NCBI RefSeq assembly: GCF_001641635.1
Contig: NZ_LUUB01000073.1
Span: 1 to 54,330 of the forward strand
DNA: 54,330 nucleotides
Origin: Bradyrhizobium centrolobii
GTDB lineage: Bacteria > Pseudomonadota > Alphaproteobacteria > Rhizobiales > Xanthobacteraceae
Direction of reading: 5' to 3'
Shown piece by piece: positions 42,660 to 52,175 of this stretch. The notes below the pieces were generated by a model. That model was not told the origin of the DNA. It was given only the letters and a program-made list of their open reading frames with translations, and did no database searches. A program made the translations under genes and the position numbers. Position 1 is the stretch's first letter, and each line of letters opens with the position of its first letter.

Positions 42660-43776
42660 ATCCAGAACTCCCGCTCCGGCCGCCGCAGCAGGCCGTGCCG
42701 CGACGAAGAAAGAGTTGCCCGAGCGTTTCAGGGCCTACAAGCACGTCTGGGTCTTTATTGAGCAGGAGCGCGGGGTCGTGCACCCCGTCTCCTGGGAATT
42801 GATGGGCGCCGGCCGCAGGCTCGCGGACAAGCTCAAGGTCGATCTTGCCGCTGTTGTCATCGGGCCGGAAGGCGTCGCAACACAGCAGGCCGTGGCCATG
42901 TCGTTCGGCTACAGCGCCGACCTCGTGTACCTGGTCGCGAACAACATCTTGGCTGACTATCGCAATGAGTCCTACACCAAGGCGCTGACCGAACTCGTCA
43001 ACACACATAAGCCGGAGATACTGCTCTTAGGCGCAACCACCCTCGGCCGCGATCTTGCGGGCTCGGTCGCGACCACTCTGCTCACCGGGCTCACCGCCGA
43101 TTGCACGGGACTCGACGTTGACGCCGATGGCTCCCTTGCCGCGACACGACCGACGTTCGGCGGTTCGCTCCTTTGCACCATCTACACGCTGAACTACCGG
43201 CCGCAGATGGCGACGGTCCGTCCCCGCGTGATGCCGATGCCCGAACGCACCGCGCGTCCCGTCGGTCGGGTCATCACCCATGCACTGGACCTCCGCGAAG
43301 ACGATATCGTCACAAAAGTTCTCTCCTTTCTGCCCGATCGGGACTCCGCGAAATCCAACCTTCCTTATGCTGACATAGTCGTTGCCGGCGGCCTGGGCAT
43401 TGGATCGCCGGAAAATTTTCAGCTGGTTCGGCAGCTCGCGACCGTTCTGAAGGCCGAGTATGGCTGTTCGCGGCCGCTGGTGCAAAAGGGGTGGGCCACC
43501 GCCGACCGCCAGATCGGGCAGACGGGCAAGACCATTCGGCCCAAGCTTTATATTGCAGCGGGCATTTCGGGGGCTATCCAGCATCGGGTCGGCGTCGAAG
43601 GCGCCGATCTCATCGTCGCCATCAACACCGACAAGAATGCGCCGATTTTTGACTTCGCCCATATGGGCATCGTTGACGACGCCATCCGCCTGTTGCCGCC
43701 GCTCACCGCGGCGTTTCGCGCGCGGCTGATGAGCGAATCGCGTGGCCGATCGAAAGCTGCAGGAGCATCGTCATGA
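42649..43776 (+). CDS. fixB: electron-transfer flavoprotein alpha subunit FixB
   Basis: FAD-binding alpha subunit of the FixABCX complex, which is thought to bifurcate electrons from NADH to ferredoxin/flavodoxin for nitrogenase and quinone. 375 residues. The N-terminal ETF domain opens HVWVFIEQERGVVHPVSWEL. The C-terminal FAD domain has KGWATADRQIGQTGKTIRPK, LYIAAGISGAIQHRVG and AINTDKNAPIFDFAHMGIVD. The stop overlaps fixC by four bases (ATGA). Confidence 0.95.
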   Translation: MSSKSRTPAPAAAAGRAATKKELPERFRAYKHVWVFIEQERGVVHPVSWELMGAGRRLADKLKVDLAAVVIGPEGVATQQAVAMSFGYSADLVYLVANNILADYRNESYTKALTELVNTHKPEILLLGATTLGRDLAGSVATTLLTGLTADCTGLDVDADGSLAATRPTFGGSLLCTIYTLNYRPQMATVRPRVMPMPERTARPVGRVITHALDLREDDIVTKVLSFLPDRDSAKSNLPYADIVVAGGLGIGSPENFQLVRQLATVLKAEYGCSRPLVQKGWATADRQIGQTGKTIRPKLYIAAGISGAIQHRVGVEGADLIVAINTDKNAPIFDFAHMGIVDDAIRLLPPLTAAFRARLMSESRGRSKAAGASS

Positions 43777-45080
43777 TCGATGAAAAGTTCGACGCCATCG
43801 TTGTTGGGGCGGGCATGGCTGGAAACGCGGCGGCGCTCACGATGGCCAAGAATGGCATGAAGGTGTTGCAGCTCGAGCGCGGCGAGTATTCTGGCTCCAA
43901 GAACGTACAAGGTGCGATCCTTTACGCTGACATGCTGGAGAAATTGATTCCCGACTTCCGCGAAGACGCCCCGCTCGAGCGGAACCTGGTCGAGCAGCGC
44001 TTCTGGATGATGGACGATCACTCGCACACCGGCCTGCACTACCGCTCAGATGACTTCAATGAAGAGAGACCAAACCGCTATACGATCATTCGAGCCCAGT
44101 TCGATAAATGGTTTTCTCAGAAAGTTCGCGAAGCCGGCGCCACGGTATTGTGCGAAACCACTGTGACCGAGCTTGTTCGGGATACCTCCGGCGGCGTGGT
44201 CGGCGTTCGGACCGATCGCCGCGACGGCGAGATCCATGCCGACGTCGTCGTCCTGGCGGAGGGCGTCAACGGCCTGCTCGGTGCGCGCGCCGGCCTGCGT
44301 GAGCGGCCGAATCCCGCGCACGTCGCGCTCGCGGTGAAAGAAATGCATTTCCTGCCGCGCGAGACTATCGAGGCACGCTTCAATCTCAAAGGTGATGAAG
44401 GCGCCGTGATTGAAGCCGCAGGCACCATAACGCGCGGCATGACCGGTATGGCGTTTGTTTATACGAACAAGGAATGTATCTCGCTCGGGATCGGATGTCT
44501 CATCGCCGATTTTGAGTCGGCTGCCGAGACACCTTACGGGCTGCTCGAGCGGTTCAAGCGGCACACCTCAGTCGCGCCGCTGATAGAAGGTTCGGAGGTG
44601 AAAGAATATTCTGCACATCTCATTCCAGAGGGGGGCTATAAGGCAATCCCGCAACTCTACGGCAAGGGCTGGGTCGTGGTCGGCGACGCCGCGCAGTTCA
44701 ACAACGCTATTCATCGCGAGGGATCAAACCTCGCAATGACTTCCGGTCGTATCGCAGCGGAAGCGATCCTAAAGCTCAGGTCTCAGAAAAGGCCGATGAC
44801 AGCCGAAAATCTCGCCCTGTACAGGAGGATGCTCAATGAGTCCTTCGTGATGAAGGATCTGAAAAAGTACAAGGATATGCCTGCGCTGATGCATACGCAG
44901 TCACAAAACTTCTTTTTGACCTATCCGCAGCTCTTCTCGAAGGCGATGCAGGGCTTTTTGCGCATCGACGGCACGCCGAAGGTCGAAAAGGAAAAGCTGG
45001 CACTCAAGTCGTTCGTAACGGCGCGCTCGCGCAGGGGGCTGTTCAGCGACGCTTTCCGTTTTGTGCGGGCGTGGCGTTGA
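43773..45080 (+). CDS. fixC: flavoprotein-ubiquinone oxidoreductase FixC
   Basis: Membrane-associated FAD protein of the FixABCX complex, related to ETF-QO. 435 residues. The FAD-binding DAIVVGAGMAGNAAALTMAK is followed by LERGEYSGSKNVQGAI and, later, VVVGDAAQFNNAIHREGSN. Translationally coupled to fixB. fixX follows after 32 bases. Confidence 0.95.
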   Translation: MIDEKFDAIVVGAGMAGNAAALTMAKNGMKVLQLERGEYSGSKNVQGAILYADMLEKLIPDFREDAPLERNLVEQRFWMMDDHSHTGLHYRSDDFNEERPNRYTIIRAQFDKWFSQKVREAGATVLCETTVTELVRDTSGGVVGVRTDRRDGEIHADVVVLAEGVNGLLGARAGLRERPNPAHVALAVKEMHFLPRETIEARFNLKGDEGAVIEAAGTITRGMTGMAFVYTNKECISLGIGCLIADFESAAETPYGLLERFKRHTSVAPLIEGSEVKEYSAHLIPEGGYKAIPQLYGKGWVVVGDAAQFNNAIHREGSNLAMTSGRIAAEAILKLRSQKRPMTAENLALYRRMLNESFVMKDLKKYKDMPALMHTQSQNFFLTYPQLFSKAMQGFLRIDGTPKVEKEKLALKSFVTARSRRGLFSDAFRFVRAWR

Positions 45081-45112
45081 ATTGAGCAACGGTAACTGAC
45101 GGAGATTGGACT

Positions 45113-45409
45113 ATGTCGAACGAGCCACCCGTACGCGTCCAGGACAAGCTGTTCTATAATCGTTACCGTGTGGATACGGGCCGTGCGCACATCAAAGTGC
45201 GGCCGCACGGCACGCCCTCGCCGCAGCTCTTGTCCCTGCTGAAGGCCTGCCCGGCGCGCTGCTACGAGCTCAATGACCAGGGGCAGGTCGAGGTGACCAT
45301 CGACGGCTGCATGGAATGTGGCACTTGCCGGATCATCTGCGAGGAGAATGGCGACATCGAGTGGAGCTACCCCCGCGGCGGTTACGGAGTGCTATTCAAG
45401 TTCGGCTGA
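45113..45409 (+). CDS. fixX: ferredoxin-like protein FixX
   Basis: A 98-residue [4Fe-4S] ferredoxin-like partner of FixC. Visible cysteines are in CPARCYE and in CMECGTCRIIC near the C-terminus, with the usual ending YPRGGYGVLFKFG. The ATG at 45113 has GGAG upstream. Last gene of the fix operon. Confidence 0.94.
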   Translation: MSNEPPVRVQDKLFYNRYRVDTGRAHIKVRPHGTPSPQLLSLLKACPARCYELNDQGQVEVTIDGCMECGTCRIICEENGDIEWSYPRGGYGVLFKFG

Positions 45410-45467
45410 GCTCGCTATTTCAAGGAAATAGAGCGGAAAATTTAGGAGGTCGCGCTCAACGGTCAGT

Positions 45468-46043
45468 CTAGTGCCGGACCAGACCGCTGATGATCGCAGC
45501 GAGAGGCTCTTCGTCGCCGTCAAAGCTGGCAATCATCGCATTGAGGAAAGCATCGGGATCAAGGTCCTCAAGATTGATCGCATACCCAGCGTGATCCGCC
45601 AGAAGGAGGAAGAACGACAGCTGAGTGCGGCCATTGCCTTCGCGGAAGGCATGAATAACGTTGAGTTCGGAGAGGAAGTGGGCTGCCTTCTTGGCAAATG
45701 TCTCTGGCTCCAGTCCGATCAGAAACTTGTCTTTCTTCAGCTCTACGAACAGCTTACTTGCTTGGTTCTCGACGTTTTCCGGAAAGCAGAACATACTTCC
45801 GCCCTTTGACATGCGAACGGTCCGAATCTTCCCGGCCCAATCGTAGACGTCCTGGAACAGGTGTTCATGGATGGACTTGAAGTGCGCGAAATCGAGATTG
45901 CCGGCCGGGAGTTCCTCGTCGGCTCTAGCGTCGCTTACTTCCGCTTCGAAGGCTTCGAGCTCATCTGCGTCTGTGAGATCGAGTTTGTTCTTCAGGACGG
46001 TCGTGCCAAGATAGCAGTAGTCGTCGGCCACAGCATCGTACAT
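45468..46043 (-). CDS. Fic/DOC family protein (predicted AMP-transferase toxin)
   Basis: A 191-residue Fic-domain protein. The catalytic loop reads HAFREGNGRTQ, a near-perfect HPFxxGNGR in which Pro is Ala; the catalytic His is kept. HFKSIHEHLFQDVYDWAGKI is the typical upstream helix. Fic proteins usually transfer AMP to target proteins. Six bases separate it from an upstream small gene on the same strand, suggesting a toxin-antitoxin pair. It is opposite to fixX, with 58 bases between stops. Confidence 0.85.
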   Translation of the reverse strand: MYDAVADDYCYLGTTVLKNKLDLTDADELEAFEAEVSDARADEELPAGNLDFAHFKSIHEHLFQDVYDWAGKIRTVRMSKGGSMFCFPENVENQASKLFVELKKDKFLIGLEPETFAKKAAHFLSELNVIHAFREGNGRTQLSFFLLLADHAGYAINLEDLDPDAFLNAMIASFDGDEEPLAAIISGLVRH

Positions 46044-46049
46044 GCCGGA

Positions 46050-46262
46050 TTACGCCTTGCGGTAAGCCTTGATGATCGCTTTCCGGCGCTCTTCTGGGGT
46101 GCGCGCCTTGCTCTCGACGATTGCGCTGCTGCCTTTCATCCTCGGCGAATAGATGATGCCCTCCACGGAACTGATCTTCCTGAAGCGTGCACTGCCGATC
46201 ACAAAGCCTGATGCTTTGCCTTTCTTGGGGGGGGATTTCGGGGGTGATTTCTTCGATGCCAT
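46050..46262 (-). CDS. small protein upstream of Fic, possible antitoxin
   Basis: A 70-residue protein with a Lys/Pro-rich N-terminus (MASKKSPPKSPPKKGKASGF), then IGSARFRKISSVEGIIYSPR and a C-terminal charged helix. Its position suggests a Fic antitoxin. The strict inhibitory (S/T)xxxE(G/N) motif is not satisfied: KISSVEG has Ile four residues before Glu. Antitoxin function is inferred from gene order only. The open frame extends further upstream, but ATG 46262 gives the natural start. Confidence 0.65.
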   Translation of the reverse strand: MASKKSPPKSPPKKGKASGFVIGSARFRKISSVEGIIYSPRMKGSSAIVESKARTPEERRKAIIKAYRKA

Positions 46263-46897
46263 ATTAGACACAATAGCACAGATCGGGCCGACTCGCACGA
46301 GGCGGCGCACTCGCGCGGCGGAGCGTGACTTGCGTACCGGTAGGGCTCTCGCCGTCGCCTCCGCCGTTTGTAGTTCCGGCTAATGGCCCAGCTGGACCCG
46401 GCGACGTCAGCAGCAATCACTTAATGTCAAAGACTCGGCGAGAAATGTGGTTCCGTGGGGGCCTCTTCGAAATTTAGCTTCGTGTGACGCGGTACTGGGC
46501 CGAATCTGCACAAATATAGAGTTAGTGTCCACTTAAGACAACTTTTAATTGAGCTTGTGCCGCGCTCCCCCGCTCGGCAGCCAAACGCCGAGTCTGAGCG
46601 GCTTGCGCCGCACCGACGTTCTCGTCCGGTAGATCGCCTAGATCGCTGGTGGGATCACCTTGCGGTCCTTCCAGGAAACGAGTGCAAGGCGTCTCTGGGT
46701 CTAGTGGACGCGCTGGCATTTGCGGGTAGACCGGCATCGTCGCCTTGCGAATCCCTTCGGTCGGTCAACCTCGGCAAATCGTAGTCGTCGTCGCCGCGCG
46801 CCGTTCGTTTTGATCCGCCGGCACCATTTGGCGTGCCGCGCTCGGGGAGAGGCAATATCGGCACACAGCATGGGCTACGAAACGTCAGATTGGATCC
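46263..46897. other. unassigned region between TA pair and acyl-CoA synthetase
   Basis: Two minus-strand frames (46864-46655 and 46737-46522) together could be one frameshifted Pro/Ala-rich reading of about 110 residues, but no family is recognised. No promoter element identified. Confidence 0.35.
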
Positions 46898-48433
46898 TCA
46901 ATCAGCGTCGCCGTCCTCGCTGGATCGAGAATCGAGTTCACTAAGTACGCTATGCTGGATCTTGCCCAATGCTGTTCGCGGCAGTTCTTTCGTGAAAATG
47001 ATCTCGCGTGGCACCTTGAACCGAGCCAGATGGGATTGCACGTGCGCCACCAAAGTCTTTGCGTCAGTCCGAGTTCCCGCCTGCATGACCACGTAGGCGA
47101 TCGGCACTTCATCCCATTGCGGATGGGGTCGACCAATGACCGCACACTCTGCGACATCGGGGTGGTCTAGAAGTACGCGCTCGACTTCCGCCGGATAGAT
47201 GTTCTCGCCACCAGAAATGATCAGGCGCTTCTTCCGGTCCTTTATCCAAAAATAGCCGTCAGTATCTCGACTTGCGATGTCACCAGTGCGATACCAGCCG
47301 GCGCGCAGTGCCTCACGCGTTGCTTGCTGGTTGCCCCAATACTCCTGCAAAACGTTGGGCCTGCGCACGCCGATCTCTCCCGGTGTGCCTGCGGGTAACT
47401 CGTTGCCGCTATCATCCATGACAATCGCCTCACAGCATAGTCCCGGTAGGCCGGTCGAGCCCTCTCGGGACAGCTCGCCGCCCAGCCTCGTGTAGATTGC
47501 AATGGGGCTCGTTTCGGTGGAGCCATAGACCTGCAGTACGGGGATGCCGCGTCTGATCAAGCGAGCAATCAGATGCTGCGGCACGATCGTGGAACCCACA
47601 GACACGGCCCGGAGCGACGATAGATCGGCCGTTGGCCACCTGACGCTATCGGTCATGGCCTGAATGATCGCAGGCACGAGCACCGTCAATGTCGGCCGAC
47701 CGTGGTTGAACGCGTCGAGCGCCGCATCTGGGGTAAAGCGTGGATGGATCGAAACTGTCGCGCCGACATGTAATGCCGGGGTCGTCTGGATGTTGAGCCC
47801 GCCGACGTGGAAAAGCGGCAATACCGTCAGCACGTGGTCGTCCGACGTGAGGGCGTGCATATGCTGGCTCATCACACCGTTCCACAGTAAGGCCTGCTGG
47901 CTCAACACCGCACCCTTTGGCCGTCCTGTCGTACCTGATGTGTAGACGATCAGGAGCGGGTCCGTCAGGTCCGAGGGAGAGTCGCAGCTGTCGCGCGACC
48001 CCTCGTCCAATAGGGATTCCCACATCCGCCCGCCGGGAGGCGCAAAGTCCAAGCCAACTGTCGCGATCTTGGGCAGTGTTTCCGCGATCATTGGCAGAAG
48101 GCCGCCAAAGGCCCGCTCGAGCACAAGCACCTTGGCACTAACGTCGGATAGGATGAAGCTCTGCTCGGCGAGCGCCAGACGCCAATTCACCGGAACCAAT
48201 ATCGCCCCGATCCGTGCGCAAGAATACAGAAGAACGAGATAATCAGGGCGGTTGAGGCTGAGGACGGCGACACGATCGCCTTTATGGACTCCGAGCGCAG
48301 TCATAAGGGCTTGTGCCGTCTGTTTGATACGTCGATCAAAGTCGGCGTAGCTCAAGCTGTCGCCCTCGAAGCGGATTGCCGGCTTGTTGGGAGCGAAGGC
48401 GGCATTGCGCTCAATGAGTGTGCAAAGATCCAT
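46898..48433 (-). CDS. acyl-CoA synthetase (AMP-forming ligase)
   Basis: A 511-residue ANL-superfamily enzyme that activates a carboxylic acid to its CoA thioester. The P-loop is YTSGTTGRPKGAVLS. VYGSTETSP, YRTGDIASRDTDGYFWIKDR and the A10 lysine in PRTALGKIQ are intact. The substrate cannot be read from sequence; medium- or branched-chain acids fit the neighbouring carboxylase. It is downstream of the carboxyltransferase gene on the same strand, 155 bases away. Confidence 0.9.
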   Translation of the reverse strand: MDLCTLIERNAAFAPNKPAIRFEGDSLSYADFDRRIKQTAQALMTALGVHKGDRVAVLSLNRPDYLVLLYSCARIGAILVPVNWRLALAEQSFILSDVSAKVLVLERAFGGLLPMIAETLPKIATVGLDFAPPGGRMWESLLDEGSRDSCDSPSDLTDPLLIVYTSGTTGRPKGAVLSQQALLWNGVMSQHMHALTSDDHVLTVLPLFHVGGLNIQTTPALHVGATVSIHPRFTPDAALDAFNHGRPTLTVLVPAIIQAMTDSVRWPTADLSSLRAVSVGSTIVPQHLIARLIRRGIPVLQVYGSTETSPIAIYTRLGGELSREGSTGLPGLCCEAIVMDDSGNELPAGTPGEIGVRRPNVLQEYWGNQQATREALRAGWYRTGDIASRDTDGYFWIKDRKKRLIISGGENIYPAEVERVLLDHPDVAECAVIGRPHPQWDEVPIAYVVMQAGTRTDAKTLVAHVQSHLARFKVPREIIFTKELPRTALGKIQHSVLSELDSRSSEDGDAD

Positions 48434-48588
48434 GAGTCATCCCGCTTTCGTTGACCGGCACATCGAGCCGGGCCTCAACTCCTTACGTGGCGATTGTACC
48501 GGCGCATGGAACGCGTAAGAGCCGGTTGTCGTAACGTTGTTATCGATGCGGAGGGGTCTGTGGTCCGAGCCGACAGCCTCATCCGCCG
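48434..48588. other. spacer between ligase and carboxyltransferase genes
   Basis: 155 bases with no gene. A promoter for the ligase could lie here, but no sigma54 motif was seen. Confidence 0.3.
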
Positions 48589-50196
48589 CTACATCCTGAA
48601 AACGCCATAGTGTGGCGCTTCGATTGAAGCATTGAGCGATGCGCTCAAGGCGATTGACAGCGCGTTTCTGGTGTCTACGGGATCTAGAATGCCGTCATCC
48701 CAAATCTCGGAAGTCGCGTAGTAAGCGCTCGACCGCTCGCGATATTCTTCCAATATCGGCTCTCGAATGGCCGCTAGTTGTTCGTCGGACAGACGTCCAC
48801 CTTCACGAGCCAGTTGCCGTGCCTTGACATGAGTGAGGACGCCAGCCGCTTGCTCCGCCCCAATGGCGGATATCTGAGATTGTGGCCACGCAAATACAAA
48901 GCGCGGATCGAAGGCACGTCCGGCCATGGCGTATGTTCCTGCTCCATGGGAGCTGTTGCAGATCACCGTGAACTTAGGCACCGACGCGCCTGACAGCGCC
49001 ATGATCAGCTTGGCTCCATCTTTGGTGATGCCGCGCCGTTCGTATTCGCGACCAACCATGAACCCGGTGATGTTCTGCAGGAAGAGCAGGGGCGTTCGGT
49101 TCTTGTCGCACAATTGAATGAAGTGCGCGCCCTTAAGCGCGCTTTCGTTTAGAAGCACGCCATTGTTGGCAAGTACGCCGATTTGATATCCATGAAGGCG
49201 CGCGAAACCGCATACGAGCGATTGGCCATAGCTTGGCTGGTATTCGTGGAATCGGCTGCCGTCGACCAGACGAGCAAGGATCTCCCGCATATCGAACTGA
49301 ACGCGAGAATCGCTTGGGATGATTCCATAAATTTCGGTTGCATCATAGGCTGGTGGTTCCGGGGCGGTTTGATCAACCGGCGCTTTCGTGGGGCGCGTCG
49401 TGCGGGCGACAATGTCCCGTGCGATGGCAATCGCATGCATCTCGGAGGTCGCGAAATAGTCACCCGTTCCCGAGATGCTCGTATGCATGTGAGCGCCGCC
49501 AAGCTCCTCGGCTGACACGTCCTCTCCAGTGGCGGCCTTTACAACCGGGGGACCCCCAAGGAAGACCGCTCCGGTGCCCTGCACGATGATGTTGTAGTCG
49601 CTAAGGGCCGGAACGTAGGCCGCCCCCGCGGAGCAGTGACCCATCACCACCGCGACCTGAGGAACCCCCATCCTGGAGAGGATCGATTGGTTGCGTAAAA
49701 TCCGACCCGCGCAATAGCGGTCGGCAAAGAACTCCGCCTGCAAGGGCAGAAAGCCGCCTGCGCAGTCGCACAGATGGACCACGGGCAGACGATTCTCTAT
49801 CGCGATATCCAAAGCACGCACGAGCTTCTTCACGGACAGCGGGTACCATGCGCCGCCCTTCACGCTGGCGTCATCTGCATGAATGATGACCTCCCGACCT
49901 GCTACCAGGCCGATGCCGACGACCTGTGCCGCGCCAGGGACCTCGCCGTTATAGGCTTTGTTGCCGGCCAAGGTCGACAGCTCGAGGAACGGAGTCTCTG
50001 GATCGAGCAAAGCCTCGAGCCGTTCGCGAACGAACAGCTTGTTTTGTCGCCGCAGCCGCTCAAGATCTCGCTCGGGGCGGTCGAAACGGGTTGAATGCTG
50101 GCGTTCCTTCAATTCTGCGGCAAGCCGTCCGTTATGAAGTGCGTTCAGGCGAAACGCCTGCGAGTTGATGTCGAGCCGTGAAACAATCCGTTGCAT
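48589..50196 (-). CDS. acyl-CoA carboxylase carboxyltransferase (beta) subunit
   Basis: A 535-residue crotonase-fold carboxyltransferase. It is of the methylcrotonyl/geranyl-CoA carboxylase beta type: VHLCDCAGGFLPLQAE, GHCSAGAAYVPALSDYNIIV, FLQNITGFMVGREYE and SSHGAGTYAMAGRAFDPRFV. It transfers CO2 from biotin to an acyl-CoA. The start at ATG 50196 lies one base after the biotin-carrier gene. Substrate not determined; leucine or isoprenoid degradation is the usual context of this type. Confidence 0.9.
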   Translation of the reverse strand: MQRIVSRLDINSQAFRLNALHNGRLAAELKERQHSTRFDRPERDLERLRRQNKLFVRERLEALLDPETPFLELSTLAGNKAYNGEVPGAAQVVGIGLVAGREVIIHADDASVKGGAWYPLSVKKLVRALDIAIENRLPVVHLCDCAGGFLPLQAEFFADRYCAGRILRNQSILSRMGVPQVAVVMGHCSAGAAYVPALSDYNIIVQGTGAVFLGGPPVVKAATGEDVSAEELGGAHMHTSISGTGDYFATSEMHAIAIARDIVARTTRPTKAPVDQTAPEPPAYDATEIYGIIPSDSRVQFDMREILARLVDGSRFHEYQPSYGQSLVCGFARLHGYQIGVLANNGVLLNESALKGAHFIQLCDKNRTPLLFLQNITGFMVGREYERRGITKDGAKLIMALSGASVPKFTVICNSSHGAGTYAMAGRAFDPRFVFAWPQSQISAIGAEQAAGVLTHVKARQLAREGGRLSDEQLAAIREPILEEYRERSSAYYATSEIWDDGILDPVDTRNALSIALSASLNASIEAPHYGVFRM

Positions 50197-50197
50197 G

Positions 50198-50722
50198 TCA
50201 GCGACCTGTCTCGGATAGCGTGATCAGCGTGGCGTCTCGCTCGAAACTCTCGCCTTCTCTAAAATGAATCTGGTCGACCCTGCCATGCCTCGGAGCGTAA
50301 ATGACAATCTCCAGCTTCATACTCTCGATCAGCATGAGCGCCGTACCTGCAGCAACGACGTCATCTTGCGAAACCTTAGTCGCAACCACAAGCCCGGGCA
50401 TCGGTGCGCGGGCCACGAGATGCTCGGCAGCTGCGTCATCGCAAGCGAGTGCCCGCAATGGATCGAGGTATCGCAAACTGTGCGTCCTGCCACGGATGTG
50501 CAGATGGATCGTGTCACCATCGATCGCGAATTTGACGGGAATGGCGTCGCCCTCAATCACAAGCAAGCCGCTGCCGTCGCTTTGATGCGAGAACGCGACC
50601 TGCTTAATCGTGCCTCCCGGCAAGTGAAGCCGATAGCCCTGTTGGCAAGGTGAAAGCCATACTTCCCAGTTGTAGCCATTGAGCTCGAAAAGGTGCTTCA
50701 CGTCAGTTTCTCCACTTGCCAA
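50198..50722 (-). CDS. biotin carboxyl carrier domain protein
   Basis: A protein of up to 174 residues that carries biotin. The C-terminal biotinyl domain has APMPGLVVATKV and the acceptor loop IESMKLE (Met-Lys). The N-terminal half resembles the linker (BT) domain of MccA/PccA alpha chains. In those proteins biotin carboxylase and carrier are one polypeptide; here they are split. Two starts are possible: ATG 50722, overlapping the upstream gene by 20 bases, or GTG 50701, one base after its stop. Confidence 0.8.
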   Translation of the reverse strand: MASGETDVKHLFELNGYNWEVWLSPCQQGYRLHLPGGTIKQVAFSHQSDGSGLLVIEGDAIPVKFAIDGDTIHLHIRGRTHSLRYLDPLRALACDDAAAEHLVARAPMPGLVVATKVSQDDVVAAGTALMLIESMKLEIVIYAPRHGRVDQIHFREGESFERDATLITLSETGR

Positions 50723-52175
50723 GAGCTGCGTGGAGGGCGGGCACGGCGTCCGCCGAATCGCGAACCGGTCTGGTCAGGAGCGCGGCAGCCGCCAGGAAGG
50801 GAGACATGTCGCTCGTAGATCCAAGGGCGAGGCCTGGGTTGTCATCGAGATATCCAGTATGCATATCTCCGCTCTGAAACGTGCTATCCGTCAGCAGATG
50901 TGCAAGAAAGCTCGCGTTTGTCTCGCAGCCGAGAAGGACCAGCTCTCGAATTGCCCGTTCCAATTTGAGGGTAGCCTCGGAACGCGTTGAAGAGTGTGCG
51001 ATGATCTTGGCCAGGAGAGGGTCGAATGCCGCCGTGATCTCTTGACCTTGAACGATACCGCTGTCAATTCGCACATCTGCGCTTTCTGGGTACTCAAGCA
51101 TTAGTATCTTGCCCGTCGTCGGTGCGAATCCAACTTCGGGAGCTTCGGCATACAGTCTGGCCTCAATCGCGTGACCTCTCAAGACGATATCCGACTGCGA
51201 AAATGAAAGTTCGTGTCCCGCGGCGACATGGAGTTGTGCCGCAACAAGATCTATTCCGGTGACCACCTCGGTCACAGGATGCTCGACTTGCAGCCGCGTA
51301 TTCATTTCAAGGAAGTAGAACTCGCTTCCCGAAAGGATGAATTCCACAGTACCGGCGCCTCGATACTTGATGCTACGGGCAATACTGACGGCGGTGTCGC
51401 AGAGCCGCTTCCTCATCTCTTGTGGCAGGGCCGGCGCGGGAGTCTCCTCGATGATCTTTTGGAACCGGCGCTGGACCGAGCACTCGCGCTCGAACAGGTG
51501 GACGACATTTCCGAAGCCGTCACCCAGCACCTGAACTTCAATGTGGTGTGGCCTTTCGACATATCGCTCCGCGTAGAGCCTGCCATCCCTGAAATACCGC
51601 CGCGCCTCGCGACGCGCTTGAGCAATCGCGTCATCCAGAGCGCGGACATCCTGTACAATCCGCATACCTTTGCCTCCGCCGCCCGCTGAAGGCTTGATGA
51701 GCAAAGGCAGCCCAAGGGCCCGCGCCCTTGACGCGAATGTCGATGCATCGTCGTCCTCGATGGCCGAGGGCACGACCTGAAATCCGCTCCCCTGAACGAA
51801 ATTGCGAGCCTGGATCTTGTCGCCCATGAGTTCGATGTTTTCGGATGTGGGCCCAACGAATGTTATGCCAGCCAATTCAACGGCCCGGGCAAACTCCGCG
51901 CTCTCTGATAGAAATCCGTAGCCTGGATGCAGTGCGCCAGCGTTTGCGCTGCGAGCGGCGGCAATGATTTGCTCGGAATCGAGGTAGGCGGACATTGGCG
52001 GATGGCCGCCAATAGCGATCGCGGTATCAGCCATGTAGACAGCCGGCGTCCGGGCATCGGCTTCATGGTAGACAATTGCAGAGCGAAGCCCCAGGTTGCG
52101 CAACGTCTTGATGATGCGTACGGCGATCTCACCCCTGTTAGCTATCAGAACCGTGCCGAATGGAAACGTCTGCAT
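50703..52175 (-). CDS. biotin carboxylase subunit of acyl-CoA carboxylase
   Basis: A 490-residue ATP-grasp enzyme that carboxylates biotin. VLIANRGEIAVRIIKTLRNL, KPSAGGGGKGMRIV and EMNTRLQVEHPVTE are intact. The ATG at 52175 (MQTFPFGTVL) follows GGAGAG; the open frame begins earlier but lacks a ribosome-binding site. About 40 residues after the BC domain (FLAAAALLTRPVRDSADAVP) look like the start of an MccA linker, so the gene may be the front part of a split alpha subunit. First gene of the operon. Confidence 0.88.
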   Translation of the reverse strand: MQTFPFGTVLIANRGEIAVRIIKTLRNLGLRSAIVYHEADARTPAVYMADTAIAIGGHPPMSAYLDSEQIIAAARSANAGALHPGYGFLSESAEFARAVELAGITFVGPTSENIELMGDKIQARNFVQGSGFQVVPSAIEDDDASTFASRARALGLPLLIKPSAGGGGKGMRIVQDVRALDDAIAQARREARRYFRDGRLYAERYVERPHHIEVQVLGDGFGNVVHLFERECSVQRRFQKIIEETPAPALPQEMRKRLCDTAVSIARSIKYRGAGTVEFILSGSEFYFLEMNTRLQVEHPVTEVVTGIDLVAAQLHVAAGHELSFSQSDIVLRGHAIEARLYAEAPEVGFAPTTGKILMLEYPESADVRIDSGIVQGQEITAAFDPLLAKIIAHSSTRSEATLKLERAIRELVLLGCETNASFLAHLLTDSTFQSGDMHTGYLDDNPGLALGSTSDMSPFLAAAALLTRPVRDSADAVPALHAALGKWRN

